Source: Pelagibacterales bacterium SAG-MED47 (lineage in GTDB: Bacteria; Pseudomonadota; Alphaproteobacteria; Pelagibacterales; Pelagibacteraceae). Taken from it: a stretch of 64,000 bases of DNA. The position numbers were made by a program, and so were the translations under genes. Under the pieces are notes generated by a model. The model had not been told where the DNA came from, ran no database searches, and saw only the letters and a list, made by a program, of their open reading frames with translations. Shown here one piece after another: positions 1-9,896 of this stretch; position 1 is the first letter of the stretch; the number at the start of each line of letters is the position of its first letter. The DNA lies in the NCBI GenBank assembly GCA_014653355.1, contig JACWEO010000002.1, positions 62,001 through 126,000 of the forward strand, in the 5' to 3' direction.

Positions 1-1470
1 TTTAAAAATGTATTTACAGGTTTAGAGAAAAGAGACTATCAAAGAGCAACTACCTCGCAAAAATGTGTAAGAGCGGGTGGTAAACATAATGATTTAGAAA
101 ATGTTGGGTATACACCGAGACATCATACATTTTTTGAAATGTTAGGAAATTTTTCTTTTGGTGATTATTTTAAAGAAAAAGCAATTCATTATGCGTGGGA
201 TTTAATTACAAAAGACTTTGGAATAGATAAAAATAAACTTTATGTAACAGTTTTTCATGAAGATGATGAAGCATTCAATTTATGGAAGAAAATAGCGGGT
301 TTAAGTGATGATAGAATAATAAGAATTTCTACATCAGACAATTTTTGGTCAATGGGAGAAATGGGTCCTTGTGGACCATGTTCAGAAATTTTCTATGATC
401 ATGGAGATCATTTAAAAGGAGGTTTGCCGGGCACCAAAAATGAGGATGGAGATCGATTTATCGAGATTTGGAATTTAGTTTTTATGCAATATGAGCAAGT
501 AACAAAAGATAAAAGAATAGATCTTCCAAAACCATCTGTTGATACTGGTATGGGTTTAGAGAGAATTGCAGCACTATTACAGGGAACACATGATAATTAT
601 CAAACTGATCATTTTAAAAAATTGATTAGTTCTATATCAGATGTAACAAAGGTTGATCAGGTAGACAATAATATTTCAAGTTTTAGAGTTATAGCTGACC
701 ACTTAAGAGCAAGCTCATTTCTTTTAGCAGAGGGCGTGTTACCATCAAACGAAGGACGTGGGTATGTACTTAGAAGAATAATGAGAAGAGGAATGAGACA
801 TTCTCATTTATTAGGATCTAAAGAACCAATTTTTTATAAAATATTTGACTCACTTAAAAAAGAAATGTCGGGCAGCTATCCTGAACTAAAAAGATCTGAA
901 TCTTTAATCAAAGAAACTCTAAAAATGGAAGAAGAAAAATTTTTGGTCTTACTTGATAGAGGAATAAAAATTTTGAATGAAGAAATTTCTAAAATAGATA
1001 AAGTTTTATCAGGTGAAGTAGCATTTAAATTATATGATACTTTTGGTTTTCCTTTAGACCTAACTGAAGATATTTTGAAAAATAAATCTTTAAAAGTTGA
1101 TCACAATAAATTTGATGATCTGATGAAAAAAAGTAAAGAGTTAGCAAAAAAAAACTGGAAAGGTTCTGGTGATAGCTCTGAAGAAGCTATTTGGTTTTCA
1201 ATAAAGGATAAAACAGGACCTACAGAATTTTTAGGCTACAAGTCCAATCAATCTGAGGGAGTAATATTAAATCTTTTAAAAGATAATAAAGAATTAAAAA
1301 AATTATCAACTAATGAAAAAGGTATTATTATAACAAATCAAACACCATTTTACGGAGAGTCAGGTGGTCAGCTCGGAGACCAAGGTACAATAGTTTCTGG
1401 AAACTCTGTATTTGAAGTTGAAGATACTCAAAAAAACTTGGAGATTTATTTGTGCATTATGGATCAGTAA
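1..1470 (+). CDS. alaS: Alanyl-tRNA synthetase, catalytic part (5' partial, ends at frame break)
   Basis: AlaRS charges tRNA-Ala with alanine. The frame is open from base 1, so the start codon lies outside the window; by comparison with E. coli AlaRS roughly the first 45 residues are missing. Class II catalytic-core motifs are clear: [20 protein letters not shown], then [18 protein letters not shown], then [14 protein letters not shown] and [12 protein letters not shown]. The frame ends early at 1468-1470, just after VEDTQKNLE, where the editing domain should follow. That domain continues in another frame from about 1437. The fragment contains the aminoacylation and tRNA-recognition parts but not the editing or C-terminal domains. 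It is either a base-call error, a real mutation or a -1 frameshifting gene; the family identity is certain. Confidence 0.95.
   Translation, partial: FKNVFTGLEKRDYQRATTSQKCVRAGGKHNDLENVGYTPRHHTFFEMLGNFSFGDYFKEKAIHYAWDLITKDFGIDKNKLYVTVFHEDDEAFNLWKKIAGLSDDRIIRISTSDNFWSMGEMGPCGPCSEIFYDHGDHLKGGLPGTKNEDGDRFIEIWNLVFMQYEQVTKDKRIDLPKPSVDTGMGLERIAALLQGTHDNYQTDHFKKLISSISDVTKVDQVDNNISSFRVIADHLRASSFLLAEGVLPSNEGRGYVLRRIMRRGMRHSHLLGSKEPIFYKIFDSLKKEMSGSYPELKRSESLIKETLKMEEEKFLVLLDRGIKILNEEISKIDKVLSGEVAFKLYDTFGFPLDLTEDILKNKSLKVDHNKFDDLMKKSKELAKKNWKGSGDSSEEAIWFSIKDKTGPTEFLGYKSNQSEGVILNLLKDNKELKKLSTNEKGIIITNQTPFYGESGGQLGDQGTIVSGNSVFEVEDTQKNLEIYLCIMDQ
1431..1437 (+). other. A-AAA-AAC slippery heptamer at the alaS frame break
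   Basis: In the upstream alaS frame the codons here are CAA AAA AAC, so the bases 1431-1437 form a canonical X-XXY-YYZ -1 slippery heptamer. A slip by one base after AAC makes the next codon CTT at 1437 and restores the AlaRS sequence. The zero-frame stop follows 31 bases later at 1468-1470. I see no strong stimulatory hairpin downstream and no clear Shine-Dalgarno-like stimulator upstream, so a single missing A in the 7-A run is the simpler explanation. Confidence 0.6.
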
Positions 1471-2525
1471 AAAGCGGTGAAGTAAAAATTAAAGATGTAG
1501 TAGAAATGAAAATTGATGTTGAAAGAAGAGACAATCTTAAAGCTTACCATTCAGCAACACATTTACTTCATGAATCTCTTAGAAGAACTTTAGGAAAACA
1601 TGTTATGCAAAAGGGTTCATTAGTTGCACCTGATAGACTTAGATTTGATTTTAGTCATATGAAACCCATTACTAGTGAAGAGTTACAAAAAATTGACAAA
1701 CTTGTTAATGAATATGTTCAAGCAAATACCGAGGTTACAACCAGAATTATGACCCCAAAAGCTGCAATTGATAAGGGTGCCTTAGCATTCTTTGGGGAAA
1801 AATATGGAGAAGAAGTAAGGGTAGTTTCAATGGGTAAAGAAAAAGAAACTTATTTTTCAACAGAATTGTGTGGTGGAACACACGTTCAAAATACTGGAAA
1901 TATTGGTAAATTTAGAACAATTAGTCAGGCTTCTATTGCTGCAGGTGTCAGAAGAGTTGAAGCATTAAGAGATAAGCAGTTAGAAGATTATATTAAAAAC
2001 AAAAAGAAATTATCAAATTTATCAACTCAAAAAGATGAAGAAAATATAAAAGAATTATCATCTCAAATAATTAAATTAGGTGGAAAGCCAAATATTGATA
2101 ATAAAGATCTTAAAGAGCTTATAAAAAATCTCACAAAACAACTTGATCAATTAAATGTTAGTTATGTGCTCAAAGATAAAACCAAAAACATTATTAATGA
2201 TGAAATAATAAATGGTGTAAAAGTCAGATTTCAAAAAGTTCAAGATTTACCGCCTAAAGATTTAAGAAAATTAGTTGATAGTGGAAAAAAAGACCTAGGA
2301 GAAGGTATTGTTGTTGTTTTCGCTAGTAGTTATAATAAAGTTGGTCTTGCAGTTGGTATAACAGAAAAATTGATTAGCAAATATGATGCAGTAAAATTTG
2401 CTAAATTAGGATCTGAGATAATTGGTGGCAAAGGCGGGGGTGGAAGAAAAGATTTTGCTCAAGCTGGAGGCCAAGACCAAAATAAAATTGATGAAGCTTT
2501 TGAAAAAATAAAGGCTTTAATTTAA
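1452..2525 (+). CDS. alaS: Alanyl-tRNA synthetase, editing and C-terminal domains (continuation in -1 frame)
   Basis: This is the second half of AlaRS in the -1 frame relative to the upstream part. Homologous sequence can be read from 1437 ([17 protein letters not shown]), before the first ATG at 1452, so the piece is a continuation and not an independent gene. It carries the editing-site motif [12 protein letters not shown], the second zinc/editing motif [15 protein letters not shown] and [18 protein letters not shown], and ends with the DHHA1 glycine-rich signature [16 protein letters not shown]. There is no ribosome binding site of note at 1452. The 3' end overlaps the convergent icd gene by 9 bp. 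Confidence 0.93.
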   Translation: MHYGSVKSGEVKIKDVVEMKIDVERRDNLKAYHSATHLLHESLRRTLGKHVMQKGSLVAPDRLRFDFSHMKPITSEELQKIDKLVNEYVQANTEVTTRIMTPKAAIDKGALAFFGEKYGEEVRVVSMGKEKETYFSTELCGGTHVQNTGNIGKFRTISQASIAAGVRRVEALRDKQLEDYIKNKKKLSNLSTQKDEENIKELSSQIIKLGGKPNIDNKDLKELIKNLTKQLDQLNVSYVLKDKTKNIINDEIINGVKVRFQKVQDLPPKDLRKLVDSGKKDLGEGIVVVFASSYNKVGLAVGITEKLISKYDAVKFAKLGSEIIGGKGGGGRKDFAQAGGQDQNKIDEAFEKIKALI

Positions 2526-3731
2526 TTTCTTTTTTAAATTACTATCTATTACATCTAAAAATTGATTAGTCGTAAGGTATTTACTAGATGGGCCAACTAG
2601 TATTGCTAAGTCTTTTGTCATTGATCCGCTCTCAACACAACCAATACAAACTTCCTCTATAGTATTAGCAAACTTTATAAGTTCTTGATTTCCATCTAGC
2701 TTACCTCTATGTGCTAATCCTCTAGTCCAAGCAAAAATTGACGCTATTGGGTTAGTTGACGTCTCTTTACCTTGCTGGTGCATTCGAAAGTGTCTAGTTA
2801 CTGTACCATGAGCTGCTTCAGCCTCCATTATTTTTCCATCTGGAGTTAGTAGTGTACTAGTCATTAATCCTAGCGAGCCATATCCTTGAGCCATTGTATC
2901 AGATTGAACATCACCATCATAATTTTTACACGCCCATATATATTTTCCACTCCACTTCATTGCACATGCTACCATGTCATCAATTAATCTATGCTCATAT
3001 GTTAATTTATGTTTCTCAAAATCTTTTTTATACTCTTTATCAAAAACCTCTTGAAATATATCTTTAAATCTTCCATCGTATTTTTTTAAAATAGTATTTT
3101 TAGTGGACATATAGACTGGCCATTTTTTTATAAGACCATAACTAAAACAAGATTTGGCAAAATCCTCTATTGATTTATCTAAATTATACATTGAAAGAGC
3201 AACTCCAGGTCCAGTAAAATTAAAAACTTCATACTTAATTTCATCTTTACCATCTTCTGAAGTCCATTTAACTTCCATTTTACCTTTACCAGGAACTTTA
3301 AAGTCTGTAGCACGATATTGATCACCAAAGGCATGTCTTCCAATCACAACAGGATCCGTCCATGAAGGAACTAATTTTGGAATATTTGAACAAATTATTG
3401 GCTCTCTAAAAACAGTACCACCAATAATATTTCTTATAGTACCGTTTGGAGACCTCCACATTTTTTTTAAATCAAATTCCTCAACTCTGGCTTCATCTGG
3501 AGTGATAGTTGCACATTTTATCCCAACCCCAATTTTTTTAATTGCGTTTGCAGAGTCAATTGTGATTTGATCATCAGTGTTATCTCTACTTTTCATTCCA
3601 AGATCATAGTATTTAATACCCAGATCCAGATACGGTAGAATTAATTTGTTTTTAATAAAATCCCAGATGATCCTGGTCATTTCATCCCCGTCTAACTCAA
3701 CAACAGGGTTTTTTACGTTAATTTTGCTCAC
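2517..3731 (-). CDS. icd: NADP-dependent isocitrate dehydrogenase
   Basis: Oxidatively decarboxylates isocitrate to 2-oxoglutarate in the TCA cycle with NADP+. The 404-residue length and the sequence are those of the eukaryotic-like homodimeric IDH type common in alphaproteobacteria (N-terminus [12 protein letters not shown], then [36 protein letters not shown] and [17 protein letters not shown]). The Mg/isocitrate-binding region includes [20 protein letters not shown] and [15 protein letters not shown]. The C-terminal NADP region has [12 protein letters not shown]. Translation starts with GTG at 3731; no ATG is available nearby. The gene is divergent from psd across 77 bp and its 3' end overlaps alaS. 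Confidence 0.96.
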   Translation of the reverse strand: MSKINVKNPVVELDGDEMTRIIWDFIKNKLILPYLDLGIKYYDLGMKSRDNTDDQITIDSANAIKKIGVGIKCATITPDEARVEEFDLKKMWRSPNGTIRNIIGGTVFREPIICSNIPKLVPSWTDPVVIGRHAFGDQYRATDFKVPGKGKMEVKWTSEDGKDEIKYEVFNFTGPGVALSMYNLDKSIEDFAKSCFSYGLIKKWPVYMSTKNTILKKYDGRFKDIFQEVFDKEYKKDFEKHKLTYEHRLIDDMVACAMKWSGKYIWACKNYDGDVQSDTMAQGYGSLGLMTSTLLTPDGKIMEAEAAHGTVTRHFRMHQQGKETSTNPIASIFAWTRGLAHRGKLDGNQELIKFANTIEEVCIGCVESGSMTKDLAILVGPSSKYLTTNQFLDVIDSNLKKKLN

Positions 3732-3808
3732 TTATTTTATATTTATCTTATTAATTGAATTTCGCGATTTTATATACATATTAATGAAAAATTATCAAAT
3801 AGAAGAAT

Positions 3809-4456
3809 ATGTTTAGTAAAATATTTCCAAAAATTCACGCAGAAGGATACAAGTTTTTAGTTATAGCAGGAATAATAACAATAATATTTTATATTTTTAG
3901 TGATTTTCTAGGATTAGTAGGTTTTGTTTTAACTATATGGGTTTACTATTTTTTTAGAGATCCTGAGAGAGTTATCATCAATGATGATAACTTCCTTGTT
4001 AGTCCTGCTGATGGAGAAGTAATAAAAGTTGAAGAAGTAGATGGTCCTAAAGAACTGAATTTGGTGAATAAAAAATTTAAAAAAATTAGTATTTTCATGA
4101 ATATTTTTGATTGTCATGTAAATAGAAGTCCTTGTGGTGGAAAGATTGAAGAAATTTTATATAAACCTGGTAAATTTTTTAATGCTTCACTTGATAAAGC
4201 GAGTGAAGATAATGAGAGAAACTATTATAAGATAAAAGATAATCAAAATAACGATATCGTATTAGTCCAAATTGCTGGTTTAGTTGCTCGTAGAATAGTT
4301 TGTGAAGCAAACAAAGATCAAGAATTAAATCAAGGTGATAGAGTTGGAATGATAAGATTTGGAAGTAGAGCTGATGTTTATTATGAAAATTATGAACCAT
4401 TAGTTAAAGTAGGCCAAATAGCTGTTTCAGGAGAAACATTGTTAGCTAAAAAGTAA
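3809..4456 (+). CDS. psd: Phosphatidylserine decarboxylase, small proteobacterial type
   Basis: Makes phosphatidylethanolamine from phosphatidylserine at the inner membrane. The 215-residue size matches the short Psd class found in alphaproteobacteria. A hydrophobic N-terminal hairpin (about residues 14-50) is followed by the core motifs FRDPERV, SPADGEV, FMNIFDCHVNRSP and the self-cleavage site RFGSRADVY, where the Gly-Ser bond is processed to give the pyruvoyl group. It is followed 1 bp later by pssA, the preceding enzyme in the same pathway, so the two are surely one operon. A weak promoter-like pair (TTGAAT near 3755, TATTAA near 3779) lies upstream. Confidence 0.96.
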   Translation: MFSKIFPKIHAEGYKFLVIAGIITIIFYIFSDFLGLVGFVLTIWVYYFFRDPERVIINDDNFLVSPADGEVIKVEEVDGPKELNLVNKKFKKISIFMNIFDCHVNRSPCGGKIEEILYKPGKFFNASLDKASEDNERNYYKIKDNQNNDIVLVQIAGLVARRIVCEANKDQELNQGDRVGMIRFGSRADVYYENYEPLVKVGQIAVSGETLLAKK

Positions 4457-4457
4457 A

Positions 4458-5261
4458 ATGGAACAACCAAAGAATAATTTAAAAATTGTAGCAGATAAAA
4501 AAAGTGCTAGGATGCTTTTACCAAATATGCTCACTTTAATTGGTGTTTGTATTGGCCTAACTTCAATCAGATTTGCTTTAGATGGAAGGTTTGAATTAGC
4601 AATCATAGCAATAATGTTTGCGGCGTTGATTGATGGTCTAGATGGAAGGATTGCCAGATTAATTAAGGGTACATCTAAAGTTGGTAAAGAATTAGATTCA
4701 CTCACTGACATGATAAGTTTTGGAGTAGCTCCAGTATTTATAATGTATTTTTGGAAATTAAATACGTTAGGACGGTTTGGATGGTTACTGTGTTTAGTAT
4801 TTGTGATTTGTGTAGCATTACGTCTCGCAAGATTTAATATTAATTCAAATCAAGAACCTTCTTGGAGAGACAACTTTTTTGAAGGTGTCCCATCTCCAGC
4901 AGGTGGTATATTAGTACTAACTCCATTAATTGTAAGCTTAAGTGGATTTGATTTTTTTGAATTAAACTATGATTTAATTGTACCCATTTTTTTTGTAACA
5001 ACTTCTTTTCTATTAATTAGTAAATTTCCTAGCTATTCATTTAAAAAGATAGTCATACGAAGAAGAACTACAATATTTCTATTATTTGGAATTGTTTTAT
5101 TTTTTGGACTTTTATTAATTTATACTTTTAACGTAATAGCGATAAGTGCAATAATTTATCTATTATTATTACCTATTAGCTACGTTCATTATCAAAAAAT
5201 AAAGAATAAACATGAAAAAGATAAAATTCAGGACGAAGATGATCTTGAAGACGTACTTTAA
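4458..5261 (+). CDS. pssA: CDP-diacylglycerol-serine O-phosphatidyltransferase
   Basis: Membrane enzyme that joins CDP-diacylglycerol and serine to give phosphatidylserine, the substrate of the adjacent Psd. The CDP-alcohol phosphotransferase signature DG-x2-AR-x8-G-x3-D-x3-D is visible as DGLDGRIAR...GKELDSLTDMISFG near residues 55-80. Several hydrophobic segments follow (about 6-8 TM helices), with an acidic cytoplasmic tail (DKIQDEDDLEDVL). The start ATG is 2 bp after psd stop, and its stop shares TAATG with the next gene. Confidence 0.96.
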   Translation: MEQPKNNLKIVADKKSARMLLPNMLTLIGVCIGLTSIRFALDGRFELAIIAIMFAALIDGLDGRIARLIKGTSKVGKELDSLTDMISFGVAPVFIMYFWKLNTLGRFGWLLCLVFVICVALRLARFNINSNQEPSWRDNFFEGVPSPAGGILVLTPLIVSLSGFDFFELNYDLIVPIFFVTTSFLLISKFPSYSFKKIVIRRRTTIFLLFGIVLFFGLLLIYTFNVIAISAIIYLLLLPISYVHYQKIKNKHEKDKIQDEDDLEDVL

Positions 5262-6172
5262 TGAAAAAAAATGTAATTGTTTCTTTGGCTGATGCCAATT
5301 ATTTTCCATTATTAGAAGAGCTAATTAATTCAATTAAGAGATTTAATGATAGTGAAAGTATTGCGATCTGTATTCTAGATGCAGGACTTACTGAACAGCA
5401 AAAAGAAAAACTATCAAACAAAGTAGATGAAATAAAATCTGCAGAATGGGATATTGAAGTTCCAGAATTTAAAGTAAAAGGAAAAGAGTGGCTAAAAAGC
5501 CAGGTCTCTAGAGCTTTTTTACCAAAATATTTTCCTAACTACGAAAAATATCTCTGGATTGATTGTGATGCCTGGGTCAACGATTGGAATTGTATAAAAT
5601 TATATTTTAAAGCTTGTGAAAACGGAAAATTGGGAATTACACAAACAATTGGCCCAGGATATAAAGTTTTATCAAAGGTTAGTTGGTTACTAGGAAAATT
5701 AGCAATTATAAAATCACAAAATTTTAAACATGCTGTTAAATCAGGGATTAGTTATAACAATGCAAGAAAATTAGCTTTTGCACCTCATATAAATATTGGA
5801 GTATTTTCACTAGAAAAAAATTCTGAAGCTTGGGGTTCTTGGCAAAAAAATTTAGTGAAAACTTTAAAAGCTGGTAATATTTTTGGATCAGAAGGATTAG
5901 CAATAAATATGTCAGTTTATATTGATAATCTAGAGACAGAATTCTTACCTTTAAATTGTAATTGGATTACAAGTAATTTGCTTCCAAAATATGATCAACA
6001 ACAAAAAACATTTGTTGAACCATATTTACCAAACTATAAAATTGGAATAATGCATCTTGCTGCCGGAATATGGAAAGATGGTAAAGATATGAGGGTTGAT
6101 AAAACTATACAAATAGAGATTGAGACTTTAAGTAAAAATAAAATTACTAAAAGTCTTAGATACGATAATTAA
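5261..6172 (+). CDS. Putative glycosyltransferase, GT8/GT-A-like
   Basis: A 303-residue protein without signal peptide or membrane segments. The N-terminus (KKNVIVSLADANYFPLLEELINSIK) looks like a nucleotide-sugar-binding fold that opens with a beta strand and a helix. Residues 97-105 read YLWIDCDAW, placing a DxD-type metal/sugar-nucleotide motif (D101-C-D103) where GT-A enzymes carry it. FAPHINIGVFSL and GSEGLAINM resemble the acceptor-side segments of GT8-like enzymes. It starts on the pssA stop codon (TAATG), so it is translationally coupled to the phospholipid genes; a glycolipid or LPS sugar acceptor is plausible but not shown. Exact substrate is unknown. Confidence 0.6.
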   Translation: MKKNVIVSLADANYFPLLEELINSIKRFNDSESIAICILDAGLTEQQKEKLSNKVDEIKSAEWDIEVPEFKVKGKEWLKSQVSRAFLPKYFPNYEKYLWIDCDAWVNDWNCIKLYFKACENGKLGITQTIGPGYKVLSKVSWLLGKLAIIKSQNFKHAVKSGISYNNARKLAFAPHINIGVFSLEKNSEAWGSWQKNLVKTLKAGNIFGSEGLAINMSVYIDNLETEFLPLNCNWITSNLLPKYDQQQKTFVEPYLPNYKIGIMHLAAGIWKDGKDMRVDKTIQIEIETLSKNKITKSLRYDN

Positions 6173-6784
6173 TTGAAAAAAAATAAAATTTCAAAAAATT
6201 GGGTAAACAAACAAAGAAGAGATATATATGTACGTCAGTCTAAAGTTGACGGTTATCGTGCAAGATCAGTATATAAACTAATTGAACTAGATGAAAAATT
6301 TAAAATTTTTAAGGGAGGTATCAATGTTATTGATATAGGTGCTGCCCCGGGTAGCTGGTCTCAATATGCCTCAAAAGTTATTAAAAATGGAAAATTATTT
6401 TCTATAGATCTTAAACCTATGGATAAAATTGAACACACTATCCAGATAAAAGGTGATTTTACCGAACTTAGTACTAAAAATCAAATTAAAGAAATTCTTA
6501 CAAAAAAAATAGACGTTATCATGTCTGACATGGCTGTTAATACAACAGGTATAAAAAATATAGATGCAATTCAAACTGGAGAATTATGTATAGAAGCTAT
6601 GCTTTTTTCGAAAGATGTAATTTCTGAAAAAGGTTTTTTTATTTCAAAAATTTTTATGGGAAGTTCATTCAATGAAATTGTCGCACTTGGAAAAAAAATT
6701 TACAAAGAAGTTAAGGTTTTTAAACCTAAATCAAGTCGTAAAGACTCAAAAGAAAGTTTTATCATTTGTAAAAATCTAAGATAG
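6173..6784 (+). CDS. rlmE: 23S rRNA (uridine-2'-O)-methyltransferase RlmE/FtsJ
   Basis: Methylates the 2'-O of U2552 (E. coli numbering) of 23S rRNA late in 50S assembly, using SAM. The Rossmann SAM motif DIGAAPGSWSQYA is present, and the K-D-K-E catalytic tetrad can be matched to Lys in RARSVYKL, Asp in IMSDMA, Lys in FFISKIF and Glu in KESFIIC. The 203-residue length is normal. The start is TTG at 6173, directly after the stop of the upstream gene, with an N-terminus rich in Lys and Arg (KKNKISKNWVNKQRRD), as is usual for an RNA-binding methylase. Confidence 0.95.
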   Translation: MKKNKISKNWVNKQRRDIYVRQSKVDGYRARSVYKLIELDEKFKIFKGGINVIDIGAAPGSWSQYASKVIKNGKLFSIDLKPMDKIEHTIQIKGDFTELSTKNQIKEILTKKIDVIMSDMAVNTTGIKNIDAIQTGELCIEAMLFSKDVISEKGFFISKIFMGSSFNEIVALGKKIYKEVKVFKPKSSRKDSKESFIICKNLR

Positions 6785-6815
6785 ACACTTTAAATTTTAA
6801 AGGAATCATATATAA

Positions 6816-7892
6816 ATGATCATGGTTCCTATAAAAGAAGCACTCACCTTTGATGACGTTACACTTGTACCAAAGTATTCTGAAATACTTCCATCTGAAG
6901 TAGATACTAGCATCAAATTAACTAACAATTTAAAGTTAAGGATTCCTCTTTTATCTTCTGCGATGGATACTGTTACAGAAAGTAAAATGGCAATTGCCAT
7001 AGCTAAAACTGGAGGATTGGGTGTAATACATAGAAATTTAGATATTAAGACTCAAATATCGGAAATTAAAAAAGTAAAAATTAAAAAACTTTTAGTTGGT
7101 GCAGCAGTAGGTGCAGGCCCAAGAGAATTTAAGAGGGCTGACGCTATTTTAAAAGAAAATATAGACATGATTGTTGTTGATACTGCCCATGGTCACACAA
7201 AAAAAGTTTCAGAGATAATCAAATTCATTAAAAAAAGAAAAAATAAAAAGACAGCACTGTGTGCTGGAAATATAGCTACACCAGAAGCTGCAAAATTTCT
7301 TTTAAAATTAGGAGTAGATGTAATCAAAGTTGGTATAGGTCCTGGATCTATCTGTACCACACGATTGGTGGCAGGTATTGGAGTTCCTCAGTTAAGTGCA
7401 ATTTTAACTGTTAGAAATGGAATTAAAAATAAAAATGTTAAGATTATCTCTGATGGAGGTATTAAATACTCTGGTGATTTAGCAAAAGCTTTTGCTGCAG
7501 GAGCAGATGCTGTGATGGTAGGTTCACTATTTGCAGGCACCGATGAGACCCCAGGTAAATTAATTAGAAGAGGTGGAAAGCTATTTAAAAGTTTTAGAGG
7601 CATGGGATCAGTGGGTGCTATGAACAAAGGTTCAGCTGATAGATATTTTCAATCAAAACAAAAAGATATCTCAAAATATGTACCTGAAGGTGTAGAAGGA
7701 TTTGCTAAATATAAAGGTAAGGTAGAAAAAATAATTTTCAAACTTATTGGTGGTTTGAAATCATCGATGGGTTATCTTGGCTCTAAACAAATTAAATATT
7801 TAAGAAATAAACCACGTTTTGTAAAGATTACAAAAGCTGGATTCTATGAAAGCATGGTACATAACGTTGATATAGTAAAAAGTGATGATTGA
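6816..7892 (+). CDS. guaB: IMP dehydrogenase without the CBS (Bateman) domain
   Basis: Oxidises IMP to XMP with NAD+, the first committed step of GMP synthesis; guaA follows one gene later. The TIM-barrel core is intact: [30 protein letters not shown], substrate loop [11 protein letters not shown] with catalytic Cys180, [21 protein letters not shown] and the flap region KYVPEGVEG. At 358 residues it is about 120-130 short of the usual 485-500. The missing part is exactly the CBS pair: sequence runs from [17 protein letters not shown] straight into KLLVGAAVG near residues 85-95. A ribosome binding site AAGGA is seen near 6800. CBS-less functional IMPDHs are known in a few organisms. Confidence 0.95.
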   Translation: MIMVPIKEALTFDDVTLVPKYSEILPSEVDTSIKLTNNLKLRIPLLSSAMDTVTESKMAIAIAKTGGLGVIHRNLDIKTQISEIKKVKIKKLLVGAAVGAGPREFKRADAILKENIDMIVVDTAHGHTKKVSEIIKFIKKRKNKKTALCAGNIATPEAAKFLLKLGVDVIKVGIGPGSICTTRLVAGIGVPQLSAILTVRNGIKNKNVKIISDGGIKYSGDLAKAFAAGADAVMVGSLFAGTDETPGKLIRRGGKLFKSFRGMGSVGAMNKGSADRYFQSKQKDISKYVPEGVEGFAKYKGKVEKIIFKLIGGLKSSMGYLGSKQIKYLRNKPRFVKITKAGFYESMVHNVDIVKSDD

Positions 7893-7897
7893 TAATA

Positions 7898-8335
7898 ATG
7901 ATTAAAATTTTAAAAAAAACTGTATTAATTTATTTTTTCATAAATTTAGTAAGCATTTCCTTTGGTAATGAGAATTATTTTGATAAAGGCTTAGAACTTT
8001 ATAAAAATAAAAAATATGACGATGCAAAATTTATGTTTGAAAAAAGTATTGTTTTTAATCCTAAAGACTCAAGTTCATATTTGTACTTGGCTAAGATTTA
8101 CAATTTTGAAGAAGATCAAAAAAAAGAAAAAAAAAACTTAGAAACAACATTATTAATCGAACCTGATAACGAAGAAGCCATATTAATGTTAATGAAGATT
8201 GCCTTAGAAAAATCAAATTATTCAAAAGTAAAAGATCTATCAAATATTTTTACAAAAGTTTGTAAAAAACTATGTGATGATAATAAGGATATTTTGGAGA
8301 CTCTGGTAAATATAGAGCCAAAAAATGATTCTTGA
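7898..8335 (+). CDS. Small exported TPR-repeat protein
   Basis: A protein of about 145 residues with an N-terminal hydrophobic stretch ([17 protein letters not shown]) that fits a Sec signal peptide, followed by tetratricopeptide-like repeats: [34 protein letters not shown] and a related unit ending in [10 protein letters not shown]. This suggests a periplasmic protein-protein interaction role. ATG at 7898 is preferred over the longer reading that begins with TTG inside the guaB end. The 3' end overlaps guaA by 11 bp, so it is translationally tied to the guanine nucleotide genes, although no functional link is evident. No specific function can be assigned. Confidence 0.75.
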   Translation: MIKILKKTVLIYFFINLVSISFGNENYFDKGLELYKNKKYDDAKFMFEKSIVFNPKDSSSYLYLAKIYNFEEDQKKEKKNLETTLLIEPDNEEAILMLMKIALEKSNYSKVKDLSNIFTKVCKKLCDDNKDILETLVNIEPKNDS

Positions 8336-9887
8336 TCAAAGTTTAAATAAAATATTAATCATAGATTTTGGTTCTCAGTTTACACAATTGATTGCCAGAA
8401 GAATAAGAGAACTAGGGGTGTTCTCAGAAATTATTAGTCATAAAAAGATTAAAAAAAAAAATATTGATATTAGTATTAAAGGTATCATTTTATCAGGAGG
8501 CCCCCTTAATGTTTATGAGATCAATAGATATTCTTTCGATAAAGAAATACTTAAAAACAATATACCAATATTAGGTATTTGTTTTGGTCACCAAATCTTG
8601 TCAAAATTAAATGGTGGTAAGGTCAAACAATCAAAGCATCGAGAGTTTGGTTTAGCTAATGTCTATAAAAAAAAAGATAGTCTTTTAATAAAAAATTTCT
8701 TTAATCAAAAAAAAATTCATAAAGTATGGATGAGTCATGCTGATCAAGTTTCGAAATTACCTAAAAATTTTAGAGTAATTGCATCAAGTCAAAATTCAAA
8801 ATATGCAATTGTCGAAGATAAGATAAATAAATTTTATGGTGTTCAATTTCATCCTGAAGTTACGCATACAGAAAATGGTAAAAAAATTATAAAAAATTTT
8901 ATTTTTTTAATATGTAAAATTAAAAAAAACTGGTCATCAAAAGATCAAAAGATGAAATTAATTAAAGAGGTTAGAAATCAAGTTGGCGAATATAAAGTTA
9001 TTTGTGCCCTTTCAGGAGGAGTTGATAGTACTGTAGTTGCTCAATTATTAAATAAAGCTATTGGTAAAAAGTTATATTGTATTTTTGTTAACACTGGTCT
9101 TCTTAGAAAAAATGAGGAAAAACAAGTAGTTGATACTTTTAAGAAAAGACTCAAGATTAATTTAATATACGTTAATGCGGAAAAAGAATTTTTAAAAAAG
9201 TTAACAAACGTTTCAGATCCAGAAAAAAAAAGAAAAATAATTGGAAATTTATTTATTAAAATTTTTGAAAGATATGCAAAAAAAATTAAGAATGTAAAAT
9301 TTTTAGCTCAAGGAACACTTTATCCAGATCTTATTGAAAGCAGATCAGTAACAGGAAGCCAAACATCAAAAATTAAATCTCATCATAATGTAGGTGGATT
9401 ACCAAAAAAAATGAAATTAAAATTAGTCGAACCTCTTAAATTCTTATTTAAAGATGAAGTAAGAAATTTAGGTTTAGAGCTTAATTTGAATAAAGAAATT
9501 ATCTCAAGACACCCGTTTCCAGGTCCAGGTTTAGCAATTAGAATGCCTGGTATTATAACTAAAGAAAAAATTAACATTTTAAAAGAAGCTGATTATTATT
9601 TTATACAGGGTCTTAAAGAACATGGTCTTTATAATAAAATTTGGCAAGCTTATGCAGCCTTACTTCCAGTAAAAACTGTTGGGGTAATGGGTGATAATCG
9701 AACCTATGAATATTTGTGTTTACTGAGAGCTATAACTTCAGAAGATGGTATGACTGCTGATTTTTATGAGTTTAAAAAATCATTTGTACAAATGATTTCA
9801 AATAAAATAGTAAATAGCATAAGAGGAATAAATAGGGTAGTTTACGATATAACTTCAAAGCCACCGAGTACTATTGAATTAGAGTAA
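8325..9887 (+). CDS. guaA: GMP synthase (glutamine-hydrolysing)
   Basis: Converts XMP to GMP using glutamine and ATP. The N-terminal class I glutaminase domain has the nucleophile region [11 protein letters not shown], and the His/Glu pair in [11 protein letters not shown] (about residue 180). The ATP pyrophosphatase domain has the P-loop-like [12 protein letters not shown], followed by [10 protein letters not shown] and the C-terminal dimerisation region ending [16 protein letters not shown](E). The 520-residue length is normal. With CBS-less guaB two genes upstream, this gives the whole IMP-to-GMP route in one operon. Confidence 0.97.
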   Translation: MILDQSLNKILIIDFGSQFTQLIARRIRELGVFSEIISHKKIKKKNIDISIKGIILSGGPLNVYEINRYSFDKEILKNNIPILGICFGHQILSKLNGGKVKQSKHREFGLANVYKKKDSLLIKNFFNQKKIHKVWMSHADQVSKLPKNFRVIASSQNSKYAIVEDKINKFYGVQFHPEVTHTENGKKIIKNFIFLICKIKKNWSSKDQKMKLIKEVRNQVGEYKVICALSGGVDSTVVAQLLNKAIGKKLYCIFVNTGLLRKNEEKQVVDTFKKRLKINLIYVNAEKEFLKKLTNVSDPEKKRKIIGNLFIKIFERYAKKIKNVKFLAQGTLYPDLIESRSVTGSQTSKIKSHHNVGGLPKKMKLKLVEPLKFLFKDEVRNLGLELNLNKEIISRHPFPGPGLAIRMPGIITKEKINILKEADYYFIQGLKEHGLYNKIWQAYAALLPVKTVGVMGDNRTYEYLCLLRAITSEDGMTADFYEFKKSFVQMISNKIVNSIRGINRVVYDITSKPPSTIELE

Positions 9888-9896
9888 TTTAATAAA

